The translations under genes were made by a program, and so were the position numbers. The notes under the pieces were generated by a model. It was not told the DNA's origin, ran no database searches, and saw nothing but the letters and a program-made list of their open reading frames with translations. Shown piece by piece: positions 31,582 through 41,167 of a stretch of 64,000 bases of DNA (positions are counted from its first letter, which is position 1; each line of letters begins with the position of its first letter). The DNA is from Clostridiales bacterium (GTDB lineage: Bacteria > Bacillota > Clostridia > Peptostreptococcales > Anaerovoracaceae). The stretch covers positions 1 to 64,000 of the forward strand of contig SVCX01000002.1 in the NCBI GenBank assembly GCA_015058145.1, read 5' to 3'.

Positions 31582-33562
31582 TCTGTACTTCAGACTGATC
31601 CACCGCCTGCCCGTCAGATGTATCTCCCGGTTCTTCAGTCAATTTCTTATAAACGGCTCTAAGAGTAATGTCGCGGGTCATCTGAAGTTCTTTAAGATAC
31701 ACATCTAACTCTTCCGAGGTGTATCTTTCTTCCGTTTCAGCATCCATCCAGCAATCAAAGACGTAACCCTCCTTTGGTGGTGCTTCCGCGCGATCGGTTT
31801 CAGCTATTATTTCACCATATTCAACTGGTTCGCTTGTCCAGAGTACGGTATCATCCTCATCCTTCCATGTGACGGTAAAGGTCTTAGTGGTTGGCTTGAA
31901 CTGTGCAGCATATGTAACATCACCGTTCACAGTCAGTTCTTGCAATTCCTTCGGGGTGTAGACCACCCCAGTTTTCTTATCTTTCCAACCTGTGAATGCA
32001 TAGGTGTGTCCTTCATCCTCGTCTTTTACAGGCACATTACCCTTATATGACAACCTGCTATACCTTTTGACTTTGTCCTCTTTTATGATTTTACCGCCGT
32101 CTTCATCCTCATACTTCCAGGTAACTGTGCAGACCGTCGGCAGCCATTGACTTAAGTTCTTCTCAAACTGAGGCGTCCACTGTTTCAGATAACCAGCCTT
32201 CTTCGGATGGTTGATATCGTTCATATAGAGACAGAACGTGTTTCCCTTGAGTTTCGTCAGGGAAGAATTGCTCCACATATCAATGATTTCAATACGGTTT
32301 CTGGTGTCATCTTTAGCCCTTTTGCCGTATCTCTTCTGAGCGTTAAAGAGCAATGACCTCATCTTAGCGTACTGCTGTCCGTAACTTTTGAACTGTCTGA
32401 CGTCCCTTACTGTGAAGAAGACGACCTGACAGCCTGGCCATCTGTTGTACGCATATGCAGTGATGTAGTCTATCGCGCCGGCTACCGTGTTTCCTTTATT
32501 ATAAAGTTGAGATAAATATTTATTCGCATCGGCGTCACCCGTCAACTTATTGAAATCAACTCCTCCGAGCGATCCGAGGGGTACTCCCTTGAAAGAATCG
32601 TTCAGAGACAGCTGACATACGAAGACATCAGGGTCATACGTCGAATTTTTATTGCACCACTTCGGGAGCCGTTCCACATAACTACCGCCTATTTTGGACC
32701 GGGCAAGTGTCGTTCCTGAAACAGCGGCCTTCCTGCTCTTGCTGCCGTTTCTCTTATCCATGTATTCGACGAAACTGACGCCACCAGAATACTTGCCTGC
32801 GGTAATCGAGCTGCCCAGAAACAGGAATGTATGTCCTTTCAAAGCGCCCGCATATCCTGAAGTGCCAGCGTTTCCCAAGGAATAAGCACTTCCATTGCCG
32901 TTTCCGGCACTGGTCTTATTGGTCTTGACAGCTTTTGCTTTAGTGTAACTGGTTCTCTTGTTTCCAACATAGGCCCTGATCTTGTAGAAATATTTCGTAT
33001 TCTTTTTGAGCCCTGTATCCAAGTATGTGAATCCAATTGTCTTGTGAACCAGCTTGTATCCTTTGTTCTTCTTAGTCGACCGGTAAACGAGAAATCCCGT
33101 TGCGCCCGGAGCTCCTGTCATCTTCAGGTGCACTTTACAATCACATTTATCAATTATTTTAAGCCCTGGTTTTTTCAGCACTATCTTGCACTTGGCAGTG
33201 CCGCTGAATTTGCTGTAAACCCGCTTATTCGCGTTGGAATACGATTTGATTTTGAAATAATAAGTTTTGCCTGTTTTAAGACCAGTAATGATTGCCTTGT
33301 TTGTTTTCACGTCGGCAGCCTTGGAGTATTTACCCTTTTTCTTCGTTGCAACATAAAAGACATATCCTGCTGCACCGCTTACAGTAGCGCATGATACTTT
33401 TGCTGATACAGCACTTGCACAAGTTGCTTTGACCTTAGCTGGCTGCTTTATGGTAATAATCGAAGCGTCTGCCGTGACTGTCATGATAGACAGCGCCATC
33501 ACAACCGTCAAAAACAAACATACTGTTCTTTTCCACTTCATATGCTTTATGCTTTCTTTCAT
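31553..33562 (-). CDS. Secreted SGNH-hydrolase with FnIII and InlB-type repeats
   Basis: 669 aa. A signal peptide (TVCLFLTVVMALSIMTVTA) is followed by two FnIII domains (about 35-215) and an SGNH esterase/lipase domain (about 240-480). That domain has FLGSSITAGK (nucleophile Ser), CQLSLNDSF (block III) and MNDINHPKKAGY (Asp-His). Then come two beta-grasp InlB B-repeats (YAFTGWKDKKTGVVYTPKEL; YVFDCWMDAETEERYTSEEL) and an acidic tail. It probably deacylates a surface glycan outside the cell. It heads the 33.6-22.1 kb transcription unit from a clear promoter. No sortase motif is seen. Confidence 0.85.
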   Translation of the reverse strand: MKESIKHMKWKRTVCLFLTVVMALSIMTVTADASIITIKQPAKVKATCASAVSAKVSCATVSGAAGYVFYVATKKKGKYSKAADVKTNKAIITGLKTGKTYYFKIKSYSNANKRVYSKFSGTAKCKIVLKKPGLKIIDKCDCKVHLKMTGAPGATGFLVYRSTKKNKGYKLVHKTIGFTYLDTGLKKNTKYFYKIRAYVGNKRTSYTKAKAVKTNKTSAGNGNGSAYSLGNAGTSGYAGALKGHTFLFLGSSITAGKYSGGVSFVEYMDKRNGSKSRKAAVSGTTLARSKIGGSYVERLPKWCNKNSTYDPDVFVCQLSLNDSFKGVPLGSLGGVDFNKLTGDADANKYLSQLYNKGNTVAGAIDYITAYAYNRWPGCQVVFFTVRDVRQFKSYGQQYAKMRSLLFNAQKRYGKRAKDDTRNRIEIIDMWSNSSLTKLKGNTFCLYMNDINHPKKAGYLKQWTPQFEKNLSQWLPTVCTVTWKYEDEDGGKIIKEDKVKRYSRLSYKGNVPVKDEDEGHTYAFTGWKDKKTGVVYTPKELQELTVNGDVTYAAQFKPTTKTFTVTWKDEDDTVLWTSEPVEYGEIIAETDRAEAPPKEGYVFDCWMDAETEERYTSEELDVYLKELQMTRDITLRAVYKKLTEEPGDTSDGQAVDQSEVQNEEQIEEEE

Positions 33563-33608
33563 TTCTCTAATCCTTACCCGGTCTACCTATCAGATGCCTA
33601 TCTTATTA

Positions 33609-33637
33609 ATTATATCCTAAATGCCTCAGCCCTTCAA
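33609..33637 (-). promoter_or_regulatory. Promoter of the 33.6-22.1 kb unit
   Basis: On the minus strand TTGAAG (33637-33632), 17 bp and TATAAT (33614-33609) precede the SGNH gene by about 45 bp. A GCCTCA/TGAGGC inverted repeat overlaps the -35 box and the stop codon of the upstream acyltransferase gene. Confidence 0.7.
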
Positions 33638-34818
33638 TGTTGAGGCTTTTTTGTCACCAGTACCGTCCTGTTCGGGAAGAATACATCTAACACGGCATTT
33701 CTCATTTTCTTCCACGGCACTGCCTGGAATACTATCGCAACAACTGCTCCTAATCCGTATGTGACGAATGCAAATACCCATATTCTGATCAGAGGGCTGT
33801 CTATATATCCATAGAGCCAGTGATAGTTGAACATGATTCTCAGGAACAGCCAGTGAACGAGATAGATGATCAGTGTGGCCGCAGATATCTTCTTGATAAT
33901 ATATTTTGCTTTTTCACCGAACTGCTTCGTCGATAATCCATTCGTAATCAGAAGGAACAACGCCACATTTTTGAAAAAAGTCGTAATTGTAAACTTGCCG
34001 TTGATCCAGTTGCAGTCGCTGTATCCTGTAATATCAAATATGATGATGCTTGCAGCTGTCGAAACGATAAGCGATGCGAGCCCCGCCAAATAAATCAGTT
34101 TTCTTGCTCTTTTACTTGGTCTGTAGGTGTACAGGTAATACCCGAGAACCATCCAGAATGAATACTGGCAAATGCTCTCAAGCGGGGTATACGAAGCAAT
34201 CAGTTCAACGGTTTCCTCATGCGGAATGCGCGGTGTACCGACAATCGTGTTAACAAATAACGCTGACAGCATCAGAATCAGACCGTATTTGTAAACGTTC
34301 TTATCATCAGCCTTCGTAATGCACCTGAAAAACGGAACCATGATATATAAAGTGATGATCATAGGAATGTACCACATATGAGGCGGCTGGACGATCCACT
34401 CATGAATGAACATCGATTTTGTGAACACGGCCCCATGCACCACCACCTTGCGGTATATTCTGTCCAAGGCGTAAATCAGACTCCAGAATACATAAGCTGC
34501 CGCCATTTTAGGTATGTTCTTGCTCCACACTTTCCTGGCAGTAACATTTCTCTGAGGCGTTAGAAAGAATATTCCGCTGACCATGACAAACAGCACTGTC
34601 GGCGATGCAAACAGTGCCATGTATCCGGCTAAAACCTGCCATTGGTCACTTCCAGCTCCAACAACCTGATAATCATAATACGGCAGCGACATTCTGGTCG
34701 CATGTACCAATACAACCATAAGGCATGATACACATCTCAGAATATCAACCGAATAGTCTCTTCCTCCTGTCACGAAAAGACGCGGAGCATTGTACTGTAA
34801 TGTCTCGGATTCACTCAT
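33634..34818 (-). CDS. Membrane acyltransferase, family 3 (OafA/WecH type)
   Basis: 394 aa with about 10 transmembrane segments. The N-terminal YSVDILRCVSCLMVVLVHATRM contains the conserved membrane His. Family 3 enzymes O-acetylate (or otherwise acylate) surface glycans using cytoplasmic acyl-CoA. It is the last gene of the 51.0-33.6 kb block, 36 bp after the glycosyltransferase fusion. Confidence 0.9.
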   Translation of the reverse strand: MSESETLQYNAPRLFVTGGRDYSVDILRCVSCLMVVLVHATRMSLPYYDYQVVGAGSDQWQVLAGYMALFASPTVLFVMVSGIFFLTPQRNVTARKVWSKNIPKMAAAYVFWSLIYALDRIYRKVVVHGAVFTKSMFIHEWIVQPPHMWYIPMIITLYIMVPFFRCITKADDKNVYKYGLILMLSALFVNTIVGTPRIPHEETVELIASYTPLESICQYSFWMVLGYYLYTYRPSKRARKLIYLAGLASLIVSTAASIIIFDITGYSDCNWINGKFTITTFFKNVALFLLITNGLSTKQFGEKAKYIIKKISAATLIIYLVHWLFLRIMFNYHWLYGYIDSPLIRIWVFAFVTYGLGAVVAIVFQAVPWKKMRNAVLDVFFPNRTVLVTKKPQH

Positions 34819-34854
34819 TTATTTGCTATTCCTCCGCAGTTAATTTTATAATAC

Positions 34855-37446
34855 TCACAGACCTATTGCCTCACAGATTCTTCGGCAGTTTTCATGGTCC
34901 GTATATGCAAAGAAACGATCAACGCGTTCCTCATACATGCTATCCTCTGGACAGTCAAGCTCAATCATGTTCACAATTGTGCTGACTGTATCTTCATAGT
35001 TGTAAGTTACCGGGCCAAAGCCATCCGTATCATAGTTAAAATAGCCCTTGTCGCTTGTATGGCTTCCAAAGAACAGTTTTTCATCAAACTGGCTATAAAC
35101 CACAGGTTTTTTCATGTACGCGTGATCTGCAACAACACTGGAGTAGTCGGTGACCATCAGCGAACTCCTGCAGATCACATCATTGTAACTAAAGTCAGGT
35201 TCAGCAATTTTAATGACATCGTTTCCCACGAAAGCGTCACGATTATTCGTGAAAAGCGGATGGACACAGAATAAACCGTTATATCCTTTCCTCTTCATCA
35301 CACCAACAATTCTCTCATCATTGATCATTCTGTTGTAGAATCTACAGTATTCTGTTTCTGCAAATGCATTGCTTTCTGCAAGTTTATAAGAACCGGAAAT
35401 GGAATCAAGGTTCATGTACTTTCTCCAAGTTGGCGCGAAAACGACAAGTCTTTCTCTTCGATCTATCAAATAATCATTCCTTGCAAAGCCTGTTAGCGCA
35501 ATTTGTTCTTTCTTATATCCATAAGCTTCGTTTCTAATAATCGATTCATGCTCTTTTTTGGCTGATGTGATAAACAACGAAATGTTTCTCTTTTGCTTAC
35601 AGCCCCAGGATGACATATCACCAAACGTTACACCATGCTGCAAGAAAACAAATTCATGTTTGATCATATCCTGAACATACTTCTGGTCAGAACCAAACGG
35701 GGTCAGCAGCCAGTAAGCCCACTGAGAGGAAATCAGCTTATCAGAAGCCAGAAACAGCGCCAGATACTCTTCAGATCCGTAATCAACCATATTCCCGTAT
35801 TCACTCAATCTGGTGAAATCCGGAGAATCCTTAGATACAGCAAAGTAAATGCGATATTTTCTTTTCAGTTTACTGCTGCACAAATACTTAAACAGTGCTT
35901 CCGCATTATCTCCCGCGCGGTCTCCTCTGTCGACAAGCAGTAAAATTGGTTTTCCTTTGTGCAGGGCTTCCGCACGCTTTCTGATTCTATAGACTGAATC
36001 AGAACATGTTTTTTTCAGTATATTGTCAAAAGCTCCGCCCAGCGTTTTTATGATTTTTCTGTTGGCATCGGTCATGCGGATGACTCTACCGTCTGACAGA
36101 ACCAGACAATGACCCGCTTTGAAAAATGAATTCTTCACATCGGTCAGTCTGGAGAATCTACCATATCCCATGCCCATAATACGGGATGAACCATCCCTGT
36201 TGTTCACGATATGAAACTCAAATTGCTCTCCGGGTTTCAGCGGCAAATCCACACGGAAGACTCTGCCTTGAAAAACTGTTTTACCCTCGACTGTTTTCGT
36301 GTCGAGATACGGAGCCTTGTAATAATCGAGCGGATAGTTACCATTTTTCCCCTTAACCACAACTGAATGCGTATCGTCAAACAGTTCGCTTCTGTCACGT
36401 CCCTCTAAATGGAGATGCCCGTTTTCGATTCCGGCAATATCGAGAAGAACTCTGGCATGATTTGTTATATATGTGCCGGCGACCTCTGTGGAAGCGCCTT
36501 TGAACTGAAGCATATATGCTTTCAGATTGAGTGGTGTTTTTTTGACCTCACAGATTATGTTATCATCAATCTGTTCCATAGTTTGGTGAAGTAATGCAAT
36601 ATAATCCTTCTTTTCGTTATCATCGAGAATGCTGTCGGGAATCGGCTCCGCAAACTTCCATTTGATATCATATGTAATCAAATACTGAATGTAAGAAATG
36701 ACCTGTCCGTATTTCTCTTTGGACATATCAATCAACCTGCCGTAGACGTTTCTGACGACAGGAATGTACCAGCTTTTGTTCTCTTTTCTTGAATCGACTT
36801 TTGAATTGTTCTCTCTTCTTTTTCTGTACTCGTATACAGCGTCTCTGGAAACAGCGTACTTCCCACGTTTCAATATGATTTCGTTGATAAAAGGAACATC
36901 TTCCGTAATGAACAGATTATTACTGAGCCGCAGGCCTTCCAATGCTTCGCGTTTTATAATCGTTGAGCTTGCAGATAGTTGGACGAATGTATGCTCTTCC
37001 GTTATATCAACAACCTTACTTTCCTTGAATTTATAGTCAAGATCATGGATAAACCCGGTCTTCCGTTCAAAAAGCTTGATTCTGCATGCAGTAACATCCA
37101 CCTCATCATAGTGCGCATCCAAAAACGGCAGTAATATCTCAAAGGCGTCCGTCTGCCACCGATCATCCGAATCGAGCATATTAACAAAACGCCCCTTGGC
37201 CCTGGCCAATCCCACGTTTCTCGCTGCCGAAACGCCTGCATTCTCCTGGTAGATATACTCAATATTATCCGGATAGCGACTCACATACTGCTCGCTGATT
37301 TCTCTTGTGTTGTCAGTACTACCGTCATCAACGATGATCACCTGAAAGTGATCAGCGAAACCTATCGTCTGATGAATCAGGCTGTCGATCGTCTCTGAAA
37401 TATACTGCCCGTTATTGTATGTTGGTATTATGATGCTGAATATCAT
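34855..37446 (-). CDS. Fusion of family-2 glycosyltransferase and polyolphosphotransferase (second copy)
   Basis: 863 aa from ATG 37446 (MIFSIIIPTYNNGQY), which overlaps the SDR stop (TAATG). A GT-A domain (about 1-220; VIIVDDGSTDNT, NMLDSDDRW) is joined through a linker of about 270 aa to a TagF/TarL-like domain (about 505-860; FLQHGVTFGDMSS, APTWRKYMN, LMVTDYSSVVADHAYMKKP). It is the same architecture as 22142-24817 but of normal base composition, so the two are diverged relatives with different likely acceptors. Acts at the inner membrane face in polymer chain synthesis. Confidence 0.88.
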   Translation of the reverse strand: MIFSIIIPTYNNGQYISETIDSLIHQTIGFADHFQVIIVDDGSTDNTREISEQYVSRYPDNIEYIYQENAGVSAARNVGLARAKGRFVNMLDSDDRWQTDAFEILLPFLDAHYDEVDVTACRIKLFERKTGFIHDLDYKFKESKVVDITEEHTFVQLSASSTIIKREALEGLRLSNNLFITEDVPFINEIILKRGKYAVSRDAVYEYRKRRENNSKVDSRKENKSWYIPVVRNVYGRLIDMSKEKYGQVISYIQYLITYDIKWKFAEPIPDSILDDNEKKDYIALLHQTMEQIDDNIICEVKKTPLNLKAYMLQFKGASTEVAGTYITNHARVLLDIAGIENGHLHLEGRDRSELFDDTHSVVVKGKNGNYPLDYYKAPYLDTKTVEGKTVFQGRVFRVDLPLKPGEQFEFHIVNNRDGSSRIMGMGYGRFSRLTDVKNSFFKAGHCLVLSDGRVIRMTDANRKIIKTLGGAFDNILKKTCSDSVYRIRKRAEALHKGKPILLLVDRGDRAGDNAEALFKYLCSSKLKRKYRIYFAVSKDSPDFTRLSEYGNMVDYGSEEYLALFLASDKLISSQWAYWLLTPFGSDQKYVQDMIKHEFVFLQHGVTFGDMSSWGCKQKRNISLFITSAKKEHESIIRNEAYGYKKEQIALTGFARNDYLIDRRERLVVFAPTWRKYMNLDSISGSYKLAESNAFAETEYCRFYNRMINDERIVGVMKRKGYNGLFCVHPLFTNNRDAFVGNDVIKIAEPDFSYNDVICRSSLMVTDYSSVVADHAYMKKPVVYSQFDEKLFFGSHTSDKGYFNYDTDGFGPVTYNYEDTVSTIVNMIELDCPEDSMYEERVDRFFAYTDHENCRRICEAIGL

Positions 37447-38186
37447 TAAAAGTAATCGTAGCCTCCATGTATATCGTAGATGCTGCCATTCAGATACTGG
37501 TTTGTCAGGATGTGATAACACAGATCCGCAACTTCAGAAGGTTCTCCGAATCTATGCATGGCTATCTTTTTGTTTATGCGGTCGTAACTCTCCTCACTCC
37601 TGTTGTCCTGCCATCTGGTCTCAATAAAGCCCGGAGCCACAGCGTTCACGCGGATGCTTCGGTCGGCGAATATCTTGACCATCGATCTCGCTGCAAACAT
37701 GATTGCAGCTTTTGATGTGCTGTAAACCAGCGAAGAAGAATACGTCGCCTGTCCGGCATGGGATCCCATAAAGAGAATGCTTCCATGCTCATTGATCATT
37801 GGATGAAGCGCTTTGACCAGAAACACCGGCACGTTTACATTTGTCCTCATGACATGTTCCCAGATCTCCGGCGTGTAGTCATCAAAAGATGCATATGTTC
37901 CGATTCCTGTGTTCAGAATCAGCCAGTCAACGTGATCTGTATGTTTCTGAACGATATCTGTAACTGCCGTGATTCCTTCGTATCCTGACAGATCCGCCTT
38001 AATCAGTATGATTTTGTCTCTGTCCTGAGGATTCATTTCAGCTTTCAGATCATCCGCAAGCTGATCGTTATGTCCATAGACAACAAAAATCTTATCCTCC
38101 GGGCAATCCGATTCTCTGAGTATCTTCAGGACGATTTCTCTGCCTATTCCTGATGTTCCGCCCGTGATAACTGATACCTTACTCAT
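37446..38186 (-). CDS. Short-chain dehydrogenase/reductase
   Basis: 246 aa. The cofactor motif is VITGGTSGIGREIV, NTG is in LILNTGIGTYAS, and the catalytic Tyr and Lys are in SLVYSTSKAA. The ATG at 38186 follows AGGTGG. Placed directly after the ThDP enzyme gene, it may reduce the ketone that enzyme forms (as YerF does after YerE in yersiniose synthesis; inferred). Confidence 0.9.
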   Translation of the reverse strand: MSKVSVITGGTSGIGREIVLKILRESDCPEDKIFVVYGHNDQLADDLKAEMNPQDRDKIILIKADLSGYEGITAVTDIVQKHTDHVDWLILNTGIGTYASFDDYTPEIWEHVMRTNVNVPVFLVKALHPMINEHGSILFMGSHAGQATYSSSLVYSTSKAAIMFAARSMVKIFADRSIRVNAVAPGFIETRWQDNRSEESYDRINKKIAMHRFGEPSEVADLCYHILTNQYLNGSIYDIHGGYDYF

Positions 38187-38195
38187 TTCCACCAC

Positions 38196-39932
38196 CTACA
38201 TTTTAAGTATTTCCGTCATTAGTTCCTCAGGAATATACGGACGCTGGTTATACATTTCTTCTCCAAAGAATGTCTTCGGGAACGCCCGTGAGCCAGCGTC
38301 GATCATCACCTGTATCAATCTTGGTTTTTCGCTGTCCATCTCCTGCAGCGCTCCGGCGAGATCCTCACTGGAAGAAACTGTTTTAGCGTTTATCCCAAAA
38401 GCTTCAGCAACAGCAGTGAAATCCGGCGCTGAATAACCGCCGGTTGCTACTGACCCGGCGTAAACGCTATTGAAGATATCGTCCTGCTGCTGTTGAATCA
38501 AACCGAGGGACTGATTGTTGAGAACAATCATCGTCACAGGCACTTGCTCTCTGAACACCCATTGCAGTTCTTGGATATTCATCTGAAAGGCTCCGTCACC
38601 GCAAATTGCAACAGACTTTTGTCCTGTAGCATAATGCGCGCCGATGGCGGCCGGAAGTGCAAATCCCATTGCTCCATGGCCGCCCGAAACGAGAAGCTGC
38701 TGCCCGCTTTTGAGATTGAACGACTGGGACGTCCACACCTGATGTTGTCCGACATCACAGCAGATCACCATATTGTCTTCCATTTGATTGCTGATTGTCT
38801 CAAGCAATGCATTCGGTTTTCTCTCGGCGCATCCTGCATCGAACGCAATGAGTTTTTCCCTGATCTGACAACATGTTTCAAGCCAGGAATCAAATGACTT
38901 CTTAACAGAAGCACTCTTTCCTTCCAGGATATCAATCACGTCATTGCAGTCTGTGAGAAAACCAATCTCGTCCTGATGCACCTTGCGCGTTAATTCTAAC
39001 GGGTCGATTTCGACTCTGATAATCTTTGCCTTCTCGGCGAACTTCTCCGGTTTCATGGCTGTCTGACGCTTACACAGACTGCATCCGAGAGAAACAATCA
39101 AATCCGCTTTTTTATATGAAATGATGTTCGCATACCGATGACCATATCCGCCCCCCAAATGCCCCATATTCAGCGTATGATCTGATGGAAGAAGATCACG
39201 TCCAAGCATGCTCGTAATAATTGGAATCCTGTTTTTTTCTGCAAAAGCAAGAACTTTATTATGTGTTTTCGAACCATGAACAATTCCATTTCCAAGGACC
39301 AGGACCGGGCATTCTGCCTCATTGAGTGCATCGATAATCGCCTGGGCCGCCTGTGAAGGATCATCACCGTCTATTGTTTCTTCAGGTTCAAAGGTTTTCA
39401 TCGTTTCAGAATCGATTTCCTGCCTTTGCATATCCATTGGAAGGTCGATGAGAACCGGTCCCGGTCTTCCTGCCAGGCACTCATAATATGCCCGTTCAAG
39501 AACATATCGCAAATCATTGATATCTTCGATCTTGACGCAGTACTTTGTCACGGCATCAACAGCTGAAATGACATCCATCTCCTGAAATCCATTCTGGCGA
39601 ATTCCGTCGATATGAAGATATTCATAGGTGTTCAGCTGTCCCGTGATGAAAATGACGGGCGCACTGTCGTAATATGCATCCGCTACTGCAGATATCAGAT
39701 TGCACGCCCCTGGGCCGCTTGTCGCGTAAGCCAGCGCAGCTTTTCCTGTCGCCTTGGCGTATCCGACAGCAGCAAATCCTCCGCCCTGCTCGTTGCAGCA
39801 GCAGTGGTTTGTTACTTCCTGACTGCGGAATACAGAGTCGGCGAAATGGGCAATCATGGTTCCCTGATACCCGAAGAAATGCTTGATTCCCTTTTGTGCA
39901 AAAAAGTTGACAATGTAGTCACTTGACTTCAT
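38196..39932 (-). CDS. ThDP-dependent acetolactate-synthase-like enzyme
   Basis: 578 aa with the three-domain layout of the acetohydroxyacid synthase family. The catalytic Glu is in CCCNEQGGGFAAVGYAKATG, the central domain has PVLVLGNGIVHGS, and the ThDP site reads ICGDGAFQMNIQELQW to VLNNQSLGLI. The loop NGFQEMD replaces the GTDAFQE seen in true acetolactate synthases. No small regulatory subunit and no ilv genes are nearby. In this context it may transfer a two-carbon unit to a sugar or polyol. Cytoplasmic. Strong AAGGAG start at 39932. Confidence 0.85.
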   Translation of the reverse strand: MKSSDYIVNFFAQKGIKHFFGYQGTMIAHFADSVFRSQEVTNHCCCNEQGGGFAAVGYAKATGKAALAYATSGPGACNLISAVADAYYDSAPVIFITGQLNTYEYLHIDGIRQNGFQEMDVISAVDAVTKYCVKIEDINDLRYVLERAYYECLAGRPGPVLIDLPMDMQRQEIDSETMKTFEPEETIDGDDPSQAAQAIIDALNEAECPVLVLGNGIVHGSKTHNKVLAFAEKNRIPIITSMLGRDLLPSDHTLNMGHLGGGYGHRYANIISYKKADLIVSLGCSLCKRQTAMKPEKFAEKAKIIRVEIDPLELTRKVHQDEIGFLTDCNDVIDILEGKSASVKKSFDSWLETCCQIREKLIAFDAGCAERKPNALLETISNQMEDNMVICCDVGQHQVWTSQSFNLKSGQQLLVSGGHGAMGFALPAAIGAHYATGQKSVAICGDGAFQMNIQELQWVFREQVPVTMIVLNNQSLGLIQQQQDDIFNSVYAGSVATGGYSAPDFTAVAEAFGINAKTVSSSEDLAGALQEMDSEKPRLIQVMIDAGSRAFPKTFFGEEMYNQRPYIPEELMTEILKM

Positions 39933-39943
39933 AGTATTACTCC

Positions 39944-41167
39944 TTATTGTTTCGTTGATGGTTTGAGCAACGGTTCTTTATGCTGCGGAGGCGCAAGTTG
40001 TTTCAATTTTTCGCTGTTCTTAGCGTCTCCCAGATAATCCAGCACCTCACATTCGATTTCCAGCAGTTCCCCGCTTGGACACAGCGACAAGTCTTCCTTC
40101 AAATACTCTGTTGCCAGCTGCGTGTAATCTCTGAAGATGACGGCAAGTTCATCATAATTTTTGCTGCTGCGCAGATTTCTGATCATATCCATTTTCGGAT
40201 TCAGCTGCTCATACAGCATTCTTCTGTCATTGCTTCGCCTCGCGATGGAGAAAACGAGATTTCTGGAATCTAAAGTCTGCGCGCTGTCCCTGTTTTCCAA
40301 TAGAGACTTAAGATACGCTTCCAGAATATCATCCAGCGGAGTCCCTATCTCCTTCAGGCGTTGTAAATAATCTTTATACGGCACACTTGCAGAAATCAGA
40401 TAGTTCTGTTCGTTCTTTTCCGGCAATACAGCGTGCTGCAAATCTGCTCCGAAGAATACTTTCAGATATCTTTCGTAATTCTTTGGTATCTTGAATGATT
40501 CGCCGTCCAGTTCGATTTCAGCAATCTCCCTGAAAAGAGATTTCGGCAGGTAGTATCGCGGCCTCCGATAGGATCTGACAAAATACTGTTTGGAGGAGGT
40601 CTTCTTCCCATACACCCTGCAGAGATAGGAAAAAGTCTTCTCTCCGGCATCAGATGTGAACCTCTTACGCATGCGGGTGTAAGAAAGTGCGACTCGTTTT
40701 TTCCCAGTCATGTTCTTTGGCGGATTGAAAGAATCGTTTTCCCATCCTGTCTCCAACAGATTGGCAAATAAGTTGTTCACATCGTTCCTGAGAATACTGA
40801 TTGTGACCCGCAGTCCCGGCTTGGAATAGTCTTTTCCCCTGCCAAGAGCAATGTACGTCGAGTTCTCATCGACATACTCAACGCTGAATCCCGGATAAGA
40901 CTTTGCGTTGCCCATGTATTCCAGTGACCGCCCTGGCAGAGTGGCCTGATTGACAACATCGATGAACCTGAGGCAGTCATCCAGCGTCATGAGAACTTCA
41001 GGTATCACAAAGTCCGCTTCAAGCGTACCGAAACGCAAGGCACGAATCAGCGTGTTGGGTGCAAGATAGTATTCTATGTTGTTTTCCTCACACAGGTTCC
41101 TGACCTCTGTCAGCAGCGCAACTGCCTTCAATGCCGGTGTTTCCTGTTTTCTCTCATTCATACTCAT
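39944..41167 (-). CDS. LicD-like protein lacking the acidic metal motif
   Basis: 407 aa. The N-terminal part (about 10-260) aligns by pattern with LicD nucleotidyltransferase-fold proteins: NNIEYYLAPNTLIRALRFGT corresponds to the usual D/N-xxYxLxxGTLIGxxRHGG segment. The next residues read LEADFVIP where LicD has WDDDIDI, so the metal-binding aspartates are missing. The C-terminal 150 aa are helical. It overlaps the intact LicD gene by 4 bp. It may be a non-catalytic partner of that LicD protein or have a changed activity. Confidence 0.7.
   Translation of the reverse strand: MSMNERKQETPALKAVALLTEVRNLCEENNIEYYLAPNTLIRALRFGTLEADFVIPEVLMTLDDCLRFIDVVNQATLPGRSLEYMGNAKSYPGFSVEYVDENSTYIALGRGKDYSKPGLRVTISILRNDVNNLFANLLETGWENDSFNPPKNMTGKKRVALSYTRMRKRFTSDAGEKTFSYLCRVYGKKTSSKQYFVRSYRRPRYYLPKSLFREIAEIELDGESFKIPKNYERYLKVFFGADLQHAVLPEKNEQNYLISASVPYKDYLQRLKEIGTPLDDILEAYLKSLLENRDSAQTLDSRNLVFSIARRSNDRRMLYEQLNPKMDMIRNLRSSKNYDELAVIFRDYTQLATEYLKEDLSLCPSGELLEIECEVLDYLGDAKNSEKLKQLAPPQHKEPLLKPSTKQ

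Noticed and set aside
38196-39932. Acetolactate synthase of branched-chain amino acid synthesis
   Set aside because: No ilvN, ilvC or ilvD nearby, altered loop sequence, and position inside a surface-polymer operon.
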